64,000 bases of DNA, from positions 62,001 to 126,000 of the forward strand of contig NZ_SNXY01000011.1 in assembly GCF_004362745.1 (NCBI RefSeq), read 5' to 3'. The position numbers and the translations under genes are program-made. The notes beneath the pieces were generated by a model that searched no databases, was not told the origin of the DNA, and saw only the letters and a list, made by a program, of their open reading frames with translations. Shown here piece by piece: positions 1-8,353 of the stretch; the first letter of the stretch is position 1, and each line of letters opens with the position of its first letter. The DNA comes from Oharaeibacter diazotrophicus (GTDB taxonomy: Bacteria; Pseudomonadota; Alphaproteobacteria; Rhizobiales; Pleomorphomonadaceae).

Positions 1-305
1 TCGTCGCAGATGGCGACGAGACGGTCGACGAGCACGGGGTCGCGGAAGCGGTCGGCCGACAGGTTGATCGACACGGTCAGGCCCGGCCACGCGACCGCGT
101 CGGCGCAGGCGCGGCGGAACACCCAGTAGTCGAGCCGCTCGGCGTCGGCGGGGTCGGAGAAATGGGCGAGCACGTCGCCGGGGCGCATCAGGCGGGGCGT
201 CGGCTTCAGCACGCGCAAGAGCGCCTCGACGGCGGCCATGCGGCTGCCGTCGGCGAAATACTGCGGCTGGTAGTGGAGCGTCAGCTCCTCGAAACGGACC
301 GTCAT
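1..305 (-). CDS. EAL-domain protein, N-terminal part (runs off the left edge)
   Basis: About 101 codons are visible. The family hydrolyses cyclic di-GMP in the cytoplasm. Read from the ATG at 303-305, the protein opens almost directly into the domain: LTLHYQPQ at residues ~8-15, then VEALLR (the E-A-L signature), and SINLSADRF near residue 80, matching the N-L-S block of EAL domains. No sensor or membrane segment precedes the domain. The start has a GGAG five bases upstream. Whether the catalytic metal-binding residues are complete cannot be judged, because the C-terminal two thirds are outside the window. It is divergent from mtnA. Confidence 0.85.
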   Translation of the reverse strand, partial: MTVRFEELTLHYQPQYFADGSRMAAVEALLRVLKPTPRLMRPGDVLAHFSDPADAERLDYWVFRRACADAVAWPGLTVSINLSADRFRDPVLVDRLVAICD

Positions 306-414
306 GGCACTCCAGGTCGTCTGCACCCCCGAGGAACATCCTATCGCGAAATGCTGTATGAACGCTGACCGTTCCCGCCGATCGCGCCGGGGCGCTCGAG
401 AGGAGTGGCGAGGG

Positions 415-1512
415 TTGAAAGTCGACGGCATCCCCTATCGATCGATCTTCACGGCCGCGGACGGCCGCACCGTCCGGGTGATCGACCAGCGCCGCCTGCC
501 GCACGACTTCGTCGTGGTCGATCTCTCGACACGCGACGAGGCGGCGGTCGCCATCCGCGACATGTGGGTGCGCGGCGCGCCGCTGATCGGCGCCACCGCC
601 GCCTACGGGATGGCTCTGCAGATGCGGACGGATCCCTCCGACGCCGGCCTCGACGAGGCCTGGCGGGTGCTGAACGCGACGCGCCCGACCGCCGTCAACC
701 TGCGCTGGGCGCTCGACGTCATGGCCGCGGTCCTGCGCCCGCTGCCGCCGGCCGAACGCGAGGCCGCCGCCTACGCCCGTGCCGCGGCGATCGCCGACGA
801 GGACGTCGCGATCAACCGGGCGATCGGCGAGGCCGGCGTCGCCCTGATCGAGGCGGTCGCGGCGCGCAAGGGCGGCGGGCCGGTGAACATCCTCACCCAC
901 TGCAACGCCGGCTGGCTCGCCACCGTCGACTGGGGCACCGCGACCGCGCCGATCTACATGGCGCGCGAGCGCGGCGTCGACGTCCACGTCTGGGTCGACG
1001 AGACCCGGCCCCGCAACCAGGGGGCCTCGCTGACGGCCTGGGAACTCGCCGGCCACGGCGTGCCGCACACGCTGGTGGTCGACAACGCCGGCGGCCACCT
1101 GATGCAGCACGGCAAGGTCGACCTCGTCATCGTCGGCACGGACCGCACCACCGCCCGCGGCGACGTCTGCAACAAGATCGGCACCTACCTGAAGGCGCTC
1201 GCCGCCCACGACAACGGCGTGCCCTTCCACGTAGCGCTGCCGTCGCCGACGATCGACTGGACCGTCTCGGACGGCCTCGCCGAAATCCCGATCGAGGAGC
1301 GCTCCGGCGAGGAGGTCGGCTGGGTCTGGGGCCGCACCGCCGCCGGCGAGGTGACGCGCGTCCGGATCGCCCCCGAGGCGTCCGGCCTCGGCAACCCCGC
1401 CTTCGACGTCACGCCCGCGCGCCTCGTCACCGGTCTGATCACCGAGCGCGGCCTGTGCGCCGCCAGCCCGGAGGGCCTCGCAAGCCTGTTCCCGGAGCGC
1501 GCCGGCCGTTGA
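415..1512 (+). CDS. mtnA: S-methyl-5-thioribose-1-phosphate isomerase
   Basis: Converts 5-methylthioribose 1-phosphate to methylthioribulose 1-phosphate in the methionine salvage pathway (cytoplasm). The protein is 365 aa, normal for the family. The two catalytic residues are visible: Cys163 in ILTHCNAG and Asp243 in GTDRTT, three positions later than Cys160/Asp240 of the Bacillus subtilis enzyme. [15 protein letters not shown] is the conserved substrate loop. I chose the TTG at 415 because GAGAGGAG lies upstream and the family block KVDGIPYR begins there; the same frame stays open back to an ATG at 304, but those residues are low-complexity and unlike the family. No mtnK, mtnB or other salvage gene is adjacent, so the rest of the pathway must be elsewhere. 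Confidence 0.95.
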   Translation: MKVDGIPYRSIFTAADGRTVRVIDQRRLPHDFVVVDLSTRDEAAVAIRDMWVRGAPLIGATAAYGMALQMRTDPSDAGLDEAWRVLNATRPTAVNLRWALDVMAAVLRPLPPAEREAAAYARAAAIADEDVAINRAIGEAGVALIEAVAARKGGGPVNILTHCNAGWLATVDWGTATAPIYMARERGVDVHVWVDETRPRNQGASLTAWELAGHGVPHTLVVDNAGGHLMQHGKVDLVIVGTDRTTARGDVCNKIGTYLKALAAHDNGVPFHVALPSPTIDWTVSDGLAEIPIEERSGEEVGWVWGRTAAGEVTRVRIAPEASGLGNPAFDVTPARLVTGLITERGLCAASPEGLASLFPERAGR

Positions 1513-1528
1513 CGCGGCCGGCGCACGC

Positions 1529-1783
1529 TCAGGCGGGCCCGTCGCGGCGTTCGACGTCGAGCACCACCGCGTCGAGCGGGCCGATCGAGCAGCCGACCTC
1601 GAGCATGTCCACGAGGGCGGGGTGACCGGCCGCCTCGACCGCGACCTCGGACGGGCCGGTCGCGACGACGCGGCCGTCGAGGGCGTAGCGGGCGAGGCGC
1701 TCGGCGGCGAAGGCCGCGAAGCCGGCGCCGAGGTCGCGGCCACGGAACACGAGGCGTACGGACACCGGGCGGGGCGTGGACAT
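1529..1783 (-). CDS. Acylphosphatase-like protein, probably inactive
   Basis: An 84-aa protein of acylphosphatase size and fold pattern (SVRLVFRGRDLGAGF, then alternating strand/helix). Active acylphosphatases carry a catalytic Arg in G-x-G-F-R and an Asn about 18 residues later. Here the first motif reads GAGFAAF, so the Arg is Ala, and the Asn position lies in RVVATGP, also replaced. The phosphate-cradle glycines are kept. It is therefore probably a catalytically dead paralogue, perhaps acyl-phosphate binding only. It converges with mtnA (17 bp between the stops) and shows no functional link to it. Start ATG at 1781-1783. Confidence 0.7.
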   Translation of the reverse strand: MSTPRPVSVRLVFRGRDLGAGFAAFAAERLARYALDGRVVATGPSEVAVEAAGHPALVDMLEVGCSIGPLDAVVLDVERRDGPA

Positions 1784-1981
1784 GGCGGGCGGGATCCTCC
1801 GGGCGCGGGAGCGGCGGCCCGCCTCGGCGCCCGCCGGCCGGGCGCGCGCGGAGCATACACGCGGCGTGCCCGCGCGGGCCATCCCGTCGGTGGGCGATCC
1901 AGTTTCCGCCGCATTCTCGGCGCAGTGCACCCTCGGGGCTCCCCGCCGCCCCGCGACGCGACGACACGGACGGAGCCGCAG

Positions 1982-2770
1982 TTGGAAACGGTTGTCATCG
2001 GCCTTCGCCGTCAGACCTCGGTGATCGCGGCGCTGATCATGCGCGAGATCCGGCTGCGCAACAGCCGCTACGCCTTCGCCTACCTGTTCGACCTGTTCGA
2101 ACTCCTCGGCATGATCATCGTCATGTCGAGCCTGCGCGTCTTCGTCGGGTCGTCGCCGATGCTCGGCGACAGCGAGATCCTGTTCATCGCGTCGGGCCTG
2201 ATCCCGATCTCGCTGTTCCGCACCGTCTCGACCAAGAGCGCGGCGGGCGTCTCGCAGAGCCGCGGCGGCAAGGCGTTGCCGGGCGTGTCGCTGCTCGACA
2301 GCGCCATCGCCAAGAGCTGCGTCGAGCTGTTCAACTACACCGTCCTCGCGATCCTGCTGCTGACGGTGCTGTGGGTGTTCGACGTCTCGATGTTCGCGGT
2401 GCCCTACGACATGGCGCCGCTGCTCGAGTGCTGGAGCGTGCTCTACCTGTTCGGCCTCGGGGTCGGCCTGATCAATTCGGTGATCATTCCGCATTTCCCG
2501 CTTTGGAACATCTTCTGGGGTGTGCTGACGCGCGGCCAGATCCTGCTCGGCGCGGTCTACAACGTGCCGGAATACATGCAGCCCTACATCCGCAACATCA
2601 TCGTCTGGAACCCGATCGCGCATCTGGTCGCGCTGTTCCGCACCGGCATCTTTCCCGGGTACCCCGGCCACTTCATCGACATCGGCTATGCGACCCTTTG
2701 TGCGGCCGTCACCTTCGTGGTCGGCCTCGCCGTGCAGCGCACCGCCCGCCGCCGCCTCGCTTCGATCTGA
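1982..2770 (+). CDS. ABC-2 type polysaccharide export permease, KpsM-like
   Basis: A 262-aa inner-membrane protein with about six hydrophobic segments (for example around FELLGMIIVMSSL, TVLAILLLTVLWVF, LYLFGLGVGLINSV and AAVTFVVGLAV). The motif IIVWNPIAHLVALFR near the C-terminus is typical of KpsM/RfbA-type permeases that export capsule or O-antigen polysaccharide. The TTG at 1982 is preferred: GGACGGAG precedes it and the length fits the family (KpsM is about 258 aa); an ATG at 2039 is possible. The usual ATP-binding partner (KpsT) and glycosyltransferases are absent here, so this is an orphan permease subunit. A 230-bp gap separates it from minC. Confidence 0.85.
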   Translation: METVVIGLRRQTSVIAALIMREIRLRNSRYAFAYLFDLFELLGMIIVMSSLRVFVGSSPMLGDSEILFIASGLIPISLFRTVSTKSAAGVSQSRGGKALPGVSLLDSAIAKSCVELFNYTVLAILLLTVLWVFDVSMFAVPYDMAPLLECWSVLYLFGLGVGLINSVIIPHFPLWNIFWGVLTRGQILLGAVYNVPEYMQPYIRNIIVWNPIAHLVALFRTGIFPGYPGHFIDIGYATLCAAVTFVVGLAVQRTARRRLASI

Positions 2771-2928
2771 TCGCCGCGCGCCGTCGCGAAGCACTCGCCG
2801 GCAAGCTCGGGCGCAGGCGGCGCAATTTGCCGATCGCTTCGCATCCTGCGGCAGCCAAGAGCGCCAAGATCCTGCGAAAGCCCGCGAAAATCCGCCCCGG
2901 GCGATCGTTCCGGATCCGGAACGGCCGG

Positions 2929-2959
2929 TTGACGAAAGGTTAAGTTAACCATTCGTCAA
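2929..2959. promoter_or_regulatory. Nested palindrome with a CtrA-like box before minC
   Basis: The outer arms TTGACGAA (2929-2936) and TTCGTCAA (2952-2959) are exact inverted repeats, enclosing the inner palindrome GGTTAA-G-TTAACC. Within it, TTAA (2945-2948), seven bases, then TCAA (2956-2959) matches the CtrA consensus TTAA-N7-TTAA at seven of eight fixed positions. A second AACCAT follows at 2958-2963. It lies 45 bp before the minC ATG. CtrA control of min genes has been described in Brucella; here it is inferred from the motif. Confidence 0.55.
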
Positions 2960-3003
2960 CCATTTCCGGCTCAGATCGGAGACGTTCATGGCCGGGTGCT
3001 CCG

Positions 3004-3744
3004 ATGGATACCGCGACGACGATCCGCAAGACGATACGCTTTCGAGGCCGCAGCTTCCTCGCCCTGGTGCTCGCGCCGGAGGCGCCGCTGGCGGCGTGGC
3101 TGACGGAATTCGACGTGCTGCGCGAGCGCTCGCCGAGCTTCTTCGTCAACCGTCCGCTGGTGCTCGACGTCGGCGCGCTCGACCTCGACCGCGAGGCGCT
3201 GCAGACGCTGGTCGCCGACCTCTACGCCCGCAAGGTCCGCGTGCTCGGCATCGAGGGCGCCAAGGCCTCCGCGCTCGGCTTCGGACTGCCGCCGGGCCTG
3301 TCCGGCGGGCGCGTGGTCGACGACATTCCCGCCCCCGAGGACGAGACGCCCGCCGTCGGCGGCGCCGCGGCCGCCCCCGCCGGGCCGCCGCCGCAGGTGC
3401 CGGTTCCGGCCGTCGCGCCGGCCCTCTACATCGAGGCCCCGGTGCGGTCGGGCCAGTCGGTGATGTACCCGGAGGGCGACGTCACCATCGTCGGCTCGGT
3501 CGCCTCGGGCGCCGAGATCGTCGCCGGCGGCTCGATCCACGTCTACGGCGCGCTGCGCGGCCGGGCGATGGCGGGTTGCACCGGCAATCCCAAGGCGAGG
3601 ATCTTCGCCCAGAAATTCGAAGCGGAACTCGTCGCCATCGACGGCCTCTACCAGATCGCCGACGAACTGAACCCCGAGTTGCGCGGTCGTCCGGTCCAGA
3701 TCCGCCTGGAGGACGACACCATCTACATGTCCGCACTGGATTGA
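3004..3744 (+). CDS. minC: Septum site-determining protein MinC
   Basis: Inhibitor of FtsZ ring assembly, brought to the membrane by MinD. The protein is 246 aa. Residues ~1-105 form the N-terminal FtsZ-binding domain. A proline/alanine-rich linker follows (~115-140). Then comes the C-terminal beta-helix with the family signature VRSGQSVMYPEGDVTIVG and GGSIHVYGALRGRAMAG, which dimerises and binds MinD. First gene of minCDE, 16 bp before minD. An ATG at 2988 is in another frame; the ATG at 3004 gives the correct reading frame and length. A CtrA-like box lies upstream. Confidence 0.96.
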   Translation: MDTATTIRKTIRFRGRSFLALVLAPEAPLAAWLTEFDVLRERSPSFFVNRPLVLDVGALDLDREALQTLVADLYARKVRVLGIEGAKASALGFGLPPGLSGGRVVDDIPAPEDETPAVGGAAAAPAGPPPQVPVPAVAPALYIEAPVRSGQSVMYPEGDVTIVGSVASGAEIVAGGSIHVYGALRGRAMAGCTGNPKARIFAQKFEAELVAIDGLYQIADELNPELRGRPVQIRLEDDTIYMSALD

Positions 3745-3760
3745 GCCGAAGGAACCCACC

Positions 3761-4576
3761 ATGGCCAAGGTACTGGTAGTCACGTCAGGCAAGGGCGGCG
3801 TCGGCAAGACCACGACGACCGCCGCGCTCGGGGCGGCGCTCGCCCAGAGCGGCCAGAGCGTGGTCGTGGTCGACTTCGACGTCGGCCTGCGCAACCTCGA
3901 CCTCGTCATGGGTGCCGAACGCCGCGTCGTCTACGACTTCATCAACGTGGTCCAGGGCGACGCCAAGCTCAACCAGGCCCTCATCAAGGACAAGCGGGTG
4001 GACATGCTCCACCTGCTGGCAGCGTCGCAGACCCGCGACAAGGACGCGCTCACCGAGGAGGGCGTCGCGCGGGTGATCGACGAGCTCCGCCAGCGCTTCG
4101 ACTGGGTGATCTGCGACAGCCCGGCCGGCATCGAGCGCGGCGCCACGCTGGCGATGCGCCACGCCGACGTCGCCGTCGTCGTCACCAATCCCGAGGTGTC
4201 GTCGGTGCGCGACAGCGACCGCATCATCGGCCTGCTCGACGCCAAGACCATCCGTGCCGAACGCGGCGAGCGGATGGAGAAGTGCCTGCTCTTGACCCGC
4301 TACGACGCCGCCCGCGCCGAGCGCGGCGAGATGCTGAAGGTCGCCGACGTGCTGGACATCCTGTCGATCCCGCTGATCGGCATCATCCCGGAGAGCACCG
4401 CCGTCCTCAACGCCTCGAACCTCGGCTCGCCGGTGACGATCTCCAACCCGCAGAGCGCGGCGGCCCAGGCCTACCTGCAGGCGGCGCAGCGGCTGATGGG
4501 CATCGACATCCCCGTCACCGTTCCGGCCGAGCGGCGCAGCTTCTTCCAGGGCCTGTTCGGGCGGAGGGTGGCATGA
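3761..4576 (+). CDS. minD: Septum site-determining ATPase MinD
   Basis: Membrane-binding ATPase that recruits MinC and oscillates with MinE. The protein is 271 aa. The deviant Walker [10 protein letters not shown] is at residues ~10-18, followed by [13 protein letters not shown] (switch I region) and the Walker B-like [15 protein letters not shown]. The C-terminal [12 protein letters not shown] is the amphipathic membrane-targeting helix. The stop codon overlaps the minE start (ATGA), so the two are translationally coupled. GGAACC precedes the ATG. Confidence 0.97.
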   Translation: MAKVLVVTSGKGGVGKTTTTAALGAALAQSGQSVVVVDFDVGLRNLDLVMGAERRVVYDFINVVQGDAKLNQALIKDKRVDMLHLLAASQTRDKDALTEEGVARVIDELRQRFDWVICDSPAGIERGATLAMRHADVAVVVTNPEVSSVRDSDRIIGLLDAKTIRAERGERMEKCLLLTRYDAARAERGEMLKVADVLDILSIPLIGIIPESTAVLNASNLGSPVTISNPQSAAAQAYLQAAQRLMGIDIPVTVPAERRSFFQGLFGRRVA

Positions 4577-4851
4577 GCCTTCTCAGCTTCTTCGGGCGGC
4601 GCACCACCGCGCCCCAGGCGCGCGAGCGCCTGCAGATCCTGCTCGCCCACGAGCGCATCGCCACCTCCGGCCAGCCGGACCTGCTCGCCAAGCTGCGCGA
4701 GGAGATCCTCGAGGTGGTCGGCCGCCACGTCGCGATCGAGCGCGACAAGGTGATCGTCAAGATGGAGCGCGGCGCCGGCGTCTCGACCCTCGAGGTCGAC
4801 GTCGAGATCCCGAACGACGTCCAGATCACCAAGCGGGCCGTGGGCGCCTGA
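4573..4851 (+). CDS. minE: Cell division topological specificity factor MinE
   Basis: A 92-aa regulator that stimulates MinD ATPase and drives Min oscillation. [10 protein letters not shown] is the membrane-binding N-terminus. [14 protein letters not shown] is the anti-MinCD helix. [18 protein letters not shown] leads into the topological specificity domain. It overlaps minD by four bases. The copy A repeat hairpin begins about 30 bp after the stop and may act as terminator, since the next gene is convergent. Confidence 0.96.
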   Translation: MSLLSFFGRRTTAPQARERLQILLAHERIATSGQPDLLAKLREEILEVVGRHVAIERDKVIVKMERGAGVSTLEVDVEIPNDVQITKRAVGA

Positions 4852-4878
4852 CCGGCGGTCCCGCGCCGCGCGGGACTT

Positions 4879-4978
4879 CCACCGGCCTCGCAAGATCCCG
4901 AGGTGTCGGGACCTTGCGGGGTTTCGGCCGTCCGTCCGGCGCCCGGTCGGGCGCTGCCCGCCGCGACGGGCTCGGTCT
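4879..4978. repeat. R127 element, copy A (internally deleted, ~100 bp)
   Basis: The left end CCACCGGCCTCGC and the hairpin with arms 4889-4901 and 4906-4918 match copy D, as does the linker GGCGCCCGGTCGGGCGCT. The second hairpin is missing (about 27 bp), and the right end GGCTCGGTCT abuts the kinase stop codon (TCA at 4978-4980). It lies between convergent minE and the kinase gene, where it could terminate both. Confidence 0.7.
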
Positions 4979-5508
4979 CACGCCCGCGCGGCGTCGATCC
5001 AGGTCTCGATCGCGGCGAGGTCGACGGCGCGCGAGCTGTCCACTTCCAGCACCGGCCCGAGCCGCAGCGGCGACACCTCGCCGGCGCGGCGGGCGAGTTC
5101 GGGGGCGTAGTCCGGGCCGGGATGGCCGGGATGGCGCCGGCCGGCACGGGCGACGTAGCGCGCGGCGAGCACCTCGCCCGGCGCGTGGCACCACACCTCC
5201 AACACCCGTCCGACCCCGGCGCCGGCGATCAGCTCGGCGAGCCGCTCGCGCGTCACCACGCCGAACCAGGCGTCGAGCACGAAGACGGCGCCGTCCGGTC
5301 CGTCGGCGACCACGGCCCAGAGCGCGGCCATGGCGGCGCGGCCGAGCGCGCGGTTGTGCTCGCGGTCGCCGACGCCGACGGCGTCGAAGAACGGCTCCTT
5401 GACGCTGTCGAGGGTGAGCAGCGGCCAGGTCCGCGCCCGCGACAGGTGGCGCGAGACCGTGGTCTTGCCGCTCGCCGGCAGGCCGTTGACGAGGATCGCC
5501 GTCTTCAC
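4978..5508 (-). CDS. Small P-loop kinase, zeta-toxin/AAA-like
   Basis: A 176-aa cytoplasmic protein with a Walker A motif GLPASGKTT at residues ~9-17 and a following LTLDSVKEPFFD resembling the nucleotide/substrate site of small sugar or chloramphenicol-phosphotransferase-like kinases. Start is GTG at 5506-5508, overlapping the ROK gene's stop. It is the last gene of the long sugar operon, so phosphorylation of a sugar or intermediate is the likely job; the substrate cannot be told. Its stop codon lies at the end of repeat copy A. Confidence 0.75.
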   Translation of the reverse strand: MKTAILVNGLPASGKTTVSRHLSRARTWPLLTLDSVKEPFFDAVGVGDREHNRALGRAAMAALWAVVADGPDGAVFVLDAWFGVVTRERLAELIAGAGVGRVLEVWCHAPGEVLAARYVARAGRRHPGHPGPDYAPELARRAGEVSPLRLGPVLEVDSSRAVDLAAIETWIDAARA

Positions 5509-6449
5509 GACCGTCCGGCCCCGGAGAGGTGACGCGCGCCGCGGCCGGCGACCCGCTGGGCCCCGCCGTCGCGATGGTGCTCGATCAGCGCCGACAGCGC
5601 CGCGCCGATCACGCCGGCGTCGTCGCCGAGTTCGGCCGGGGCGACGGCGCAGCGGTACCAGTCGGCGAGCGGCGGCGCCTTGGCGAGGGCGCGGAAGGCG
5701 GCGCCGCCGAGGCCACCGCCGAGCAGCACCAGCTCGGGATCGAAGGCGGCGACCACGGTGTCGATCGCCGCGCGCAGCGGCGTCGCCCAGGCCCGGAGCA
5801 GGGTGTCGGCGCGCGGATCGCCGGCGGAGTCGGCGGCGAGCACCGCCTCGGCCGTGGTGCCGGCGGGCAGGCCGGCCTCGGCGACGAGGCGTCCGAAGGC
5901 GTTGCCCGACGAGGTCGTCTCGACGCAGCCGCGACGGCCGCAGGCGCAGGGCAGCCCGCCGACGTCGACCGTGACGTGGCCGAGCTGGCCCGCCGCCATC
6001 CGGCCGCGGACGATCTTGCCCTCCAGCATCACCGCGCCGCCGATGCCGGTGCCGATGGTGAACATCACCACGTCGTCGCGGCGCTTGCCGGCGCCGACGG
6101 CGATCTCGGCCACCAGCGCCATGTTGCAGTCGTTGTCGATCGCCGCCGGCTTGCCGAGGGCGGCCTGCAGCCGCTCGGCGAAGTCGAGCCCGGCGAAGTC
6201 GAGATAGCCGCCGGACAGCACCTTGCCGCGGCGGGCGTCGACCCGCCCGGGGATGCCGACGCCGACCGCGACGACGTCGGGTCCGTCGAGGAAGGCGGCG
6301 AGTTCGATCGCGCGGGCGATCGCCGCCTCGGGATCGCGGTCGATCCGCTCGGCGCGCTTCTCCAGGATGGTGCCGTCGGCGGCGACCCGGGCGAGGCGCA
6401 GGTTGGTGCCGCCGACGTCGATGCCGATCGCCTCGAGGTCAGCGTGCAT
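5505..6449 (-). CDS. ROK-family sugar kinase (first of two)
   Basis: A 314-aa kinase of the ROK family (glucokinase, allokinase and N-acetylmannosamine kinase relatives). The N-terminal phosphate loop reads GIDVGGTNLRLA. The DNDCNMALVAE segment supplies the catalytic Asp. The ROK zinc motif CACGRRGCVE and the GTGIGGAVM and GHVTVD blocks are present. With no N-terminal helix-turn-helix it is an enzyme rather than a repressor. It overlaps both neighbours by a few bases. A second ROK kinase lies two genes upstream in the same operon, so each probably acts on a different sugar or anomer. Confidence 0.9.
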   Translation of the reverse strand: MHADLEAIGIDVGGTNLRLARVAADGTILEKRAERIDRDPEAAIARAIELAAFLDGPDVVAVGVGIPGRVDARRGKVLSGGYLDFAGLDFAERLQAALGKPAAIDNDCNMALVAEIAVGAGKRRDDVVMFTIGTGIGGAVMLEGKIVRGRMAAGQLGHVTVDVGGLPCACGRRGCVETTSSGNAFGRLVAEAGLPAGTTAEAVLAADSAGDPRADTLLRAWATPLRAAIDTVVAAFDPELVLLGGGLGGAAFRALAKAPPLADWYRCAVAPAELGDDAGVIGAALSALIEHHRDGGAQRVAGRGARHLSGAGRS

Positions 6450-7353
6450 CGGCGCCTCCGCGGCGGAAGCGGGCGACCACGGCCTTGATCTCCTCGAGGC
6501 GCGGCACCGCGATCGTGGTCAGCCGCTCGCGGGTCACGGCGCGGTCGAGCGAGATGCAGTCCTTCCAGAGAGAGCGGCCGGCGATGACGCCGGAGGCGCC
6601 GTTGCGCATGGCGGTCTCGACCTGGCCGAGGAAGGTGGCGTGGTCGACGCCGGCCGACAGCACCGCCCACGGCACGTCGCCGGCGAGCGCGGTGACGGCG
6701 GCGCAGGCCTCGGCGGTGCCGGGGAAGGGGATCTTGAGCAGCTTGGCGCCGAGTTCGAGGCACATCCTGGAACCCTCGACCACCAGTTCGGGCACCTTCG
6801 CCTTGTAGGCGGCGTCGTCCTCGCCGTCGAGCTTGTAGGTCAGGAACTCGACCACCAGCAGCAGATCCTCGGCGGCGAAGTCGGCGATGCAGCGCTTCAG
6901 GATCTCGACGTTGTGGCCGTTGGCCTCGGGCCGGTCGGAGCGCAGGTAGACCATGATCTTGCCGCCGGTGCCGCCGAGCCGGCGCACGCGGGCGGCGTCG
7001 ACGCCCTTGACCAGCTTGGAGAGTCGGTAACCCTCCGGCGTCAGGTCGAAGCCGCTGTCGTCGAGGCCGATCAGCAGGCCGGTGTCGCGGGAGATCACGC
7101 CGTCGTCGACCACGGACGGCACGGCGCAGACCGGATCGAGCAGCACGCAGGAGGCCTTCGAGGCCAGGTACTTGGTGATGTCGGCCTTGGTGGCGCCGAG
7201 AACGTCGATGCCGATCTTCGCCTGCACCTCGGGATCGGACGACAGCAGCGTGCGCATGCCGCCGCGCTGGTCGCAGGCGATCACCATCATGGCGCCGTCG
7301 GCGTCGCAGATCTGCTGGTAGCCGCGCCGTTCGGCGGTGGTCATGGCGGTCAT
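6439..7353 (-). CDS. LacD/YihT-family class I aldolase
   Basis: A 304-aa TIM-barrel aldolase related to tagatose-1,6-bisphosphate aldolase LacD and sulfofructosephosphate aldolase YihT. Such enzymes split ketose phosphates into dihydroxyacetone phosphate and an aldehyde. MVIACDQRGGM is the N-terminal signature, EFLTYKLDGED is internal, and LGAKLLKIPFPG holds the probable Schiff-base Lys. Start ATG at 7353 has AGGAG upstream; an ATG nine bases later is possible. The neighbours (ROK kinases, epimerase) suggest it cleaves a phosphorylated hexulose. The genes that would mark sulfoquinovose use are not adjacent, so LacD-like activity is the better guess. Confidence 0.85.
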   Translation of the reverse strand: MTAMTTAERRGYQQICDADGAMMVIACDQRGGMRTLLSSDPEVQAKIGIDVLGATKADITKYLASKASCVLLDPVCAVPSVVDDGVISRDTGLLIGLDDSGFDLTPEGYRLSKLVKGVDAARVRRLGGTGGKIMVYLRSDRPEANGHNVEILKRCIADFAAEDLLLVVEFLTYKLDGEDDAAYKAKVPELVVEGSRMCLELGAKLLKIPFPGTAEACAAVTALAGDVPWAVLSAGVDHATFLGQVETAMRNGASGVIAGRSLWKDCISLDRAVTRERLTTIAVPRLEEIKAVVARFRRGGADAR

Positions 7354-7411
7354 GTCTCGAGTCTCCTGGTCGGCCGCCGGGAGGGGGCGGCCTCGTGTGC
7401 GAAGGATGGGC

Positions 7412-8350
7412 TCAGTTCGGGGCGAGGACGAGGGCGGCGGCACCGACGAGGCCGGCGTCGGGACCGAGCGCGGCGGGCACCACCGCGACGTCGCGGAAGG
7501 CGGGCATCGCCCGCGTCGCGACGGCGTCGGCGATCACGGGGGCGAACAGGTCGAACAGGGCGGAGAGGCCGCCGCCGATCACCACGACCTCGGGCGAATA
7601 GAGGTGGATCAGGCCGACGATGCCGGCGCCGAGCCGGCGCGCCTCCTCGGCGACGAGGGCGAGGGCGGCCGGGTCGCCCTCGCGGGCGGCCGTGCCGACG
7701 TGGCGGGCGTCGGCGGGGGCGGTTCCGGCGAGAGCGGCGATTCGGCCGGCGGGATCGGCGGCGGCGGCGCGACGCGCCTGCCGGCCGAAGGCGGTGCCGG
7801 AGGCGACCGCCTCCCAGCAGCCGCGGTTGCCGCAGCTGCAGACGACGTCGTCGTCGGTGACGATCATGTGGCCGACGTGGCCGGCAAGGCCGCCGCGGCC
7901 GCGCAAGAGCCGACCGTCGCAGACGACGCCGCCGCCGATGCCGGTGCTGACCGTCACGTAGACGAAGTGGCGCCGGCCGATGGCGGCGCCGAAGCGCCAC
8001 TCGCCGAGGGCGGCGGCATGACCGTCGTTGTCGATCGCGACCGAAAGGCCGAGGGCGGCGGCGAGGCGCTCGCGCAAGGGAAAGCCGTGCCAGCCGGCGA
8101 GCGTCGGCGGTCCGGTGACGACGCCGGCCTCGGCGTCGAGCGGGCCCGGCGCGCCGACGCCGACCGCGACCGGACGGGCGCCGGCGAGGTCGAGGTCGGC
8201 GACGAGCCCGGTCATCTGGGCGAGCACGGCCTCGGGGCCGCCGGCGGCGTCGGTGCGGGTCGAGCGGCGCGCCAGCAGGCGACCGTCCTCGGCCACCAGC
8301 GCGGCGCGCAGCTCCGTTCCCCCGAGGTCGATGCCGACGGCCGTGCGCAT
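7412..8350 (-). CDS. ROK-family sugar kinase (second of two)
   Basis: A 312-aa ROK kinase with GIDLGGTELRAAL at the N-terminus, catalytic AIDNDGHAAALGE, STGIGGGV and the zinc motif CSCGNRGCWE. It is only moderately similar to the ROK kinase two genes downstream (different residues around the sugar pocket), so it is not a recent duplicate. It sits directly after the RPE-like epimerase (3-bp gap). In allose catabolism a ROK allokinase and an RPE-family epimerase act in sequence; this pairing resembles that, but the sugar here is not proven. Confidence 0.9.
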   Translation of the reverse strand: MRTAVGIDLGGTELRAALVAEDGRLLARRSTRTDAAGGPEAVLAQMTGLVADLDLAGARPVAVGVGAPGPLDAEAGVVTGPPTLAGWHGFPLRERLAAALGLSVAIDNDGHAAALGEWRFGAAIGRRHFVYVTVSTGIGGGVVCDGRLLRGRGGLAGHVGHMIVTDDDVVCSCGNRGCWEAVASGTAFGRQARRAAAADPAGRIAALAGTAPADARHVGTAAREGDPAALALVAEEARRLGAGIVGLIHLYSPEVVVIGGGLSALFDLFAPVIADAVATRAMPAFRDVAVVPAALGPDAGLVGAAALVLAPN

Positions 8351-8353
8351 GGC

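Noticed and set aside
6439-7353. Sulfoquinovose (sulfo-EMP) pathway, because the aldolase resembles YihT
   Set aside because: No SQ isomerase or sulfoquinovosidase is adjacent. The PfkB kinase (33504) and the beta-hydroxyacid dehydrogenase (55065) are far away and fit other loci better.
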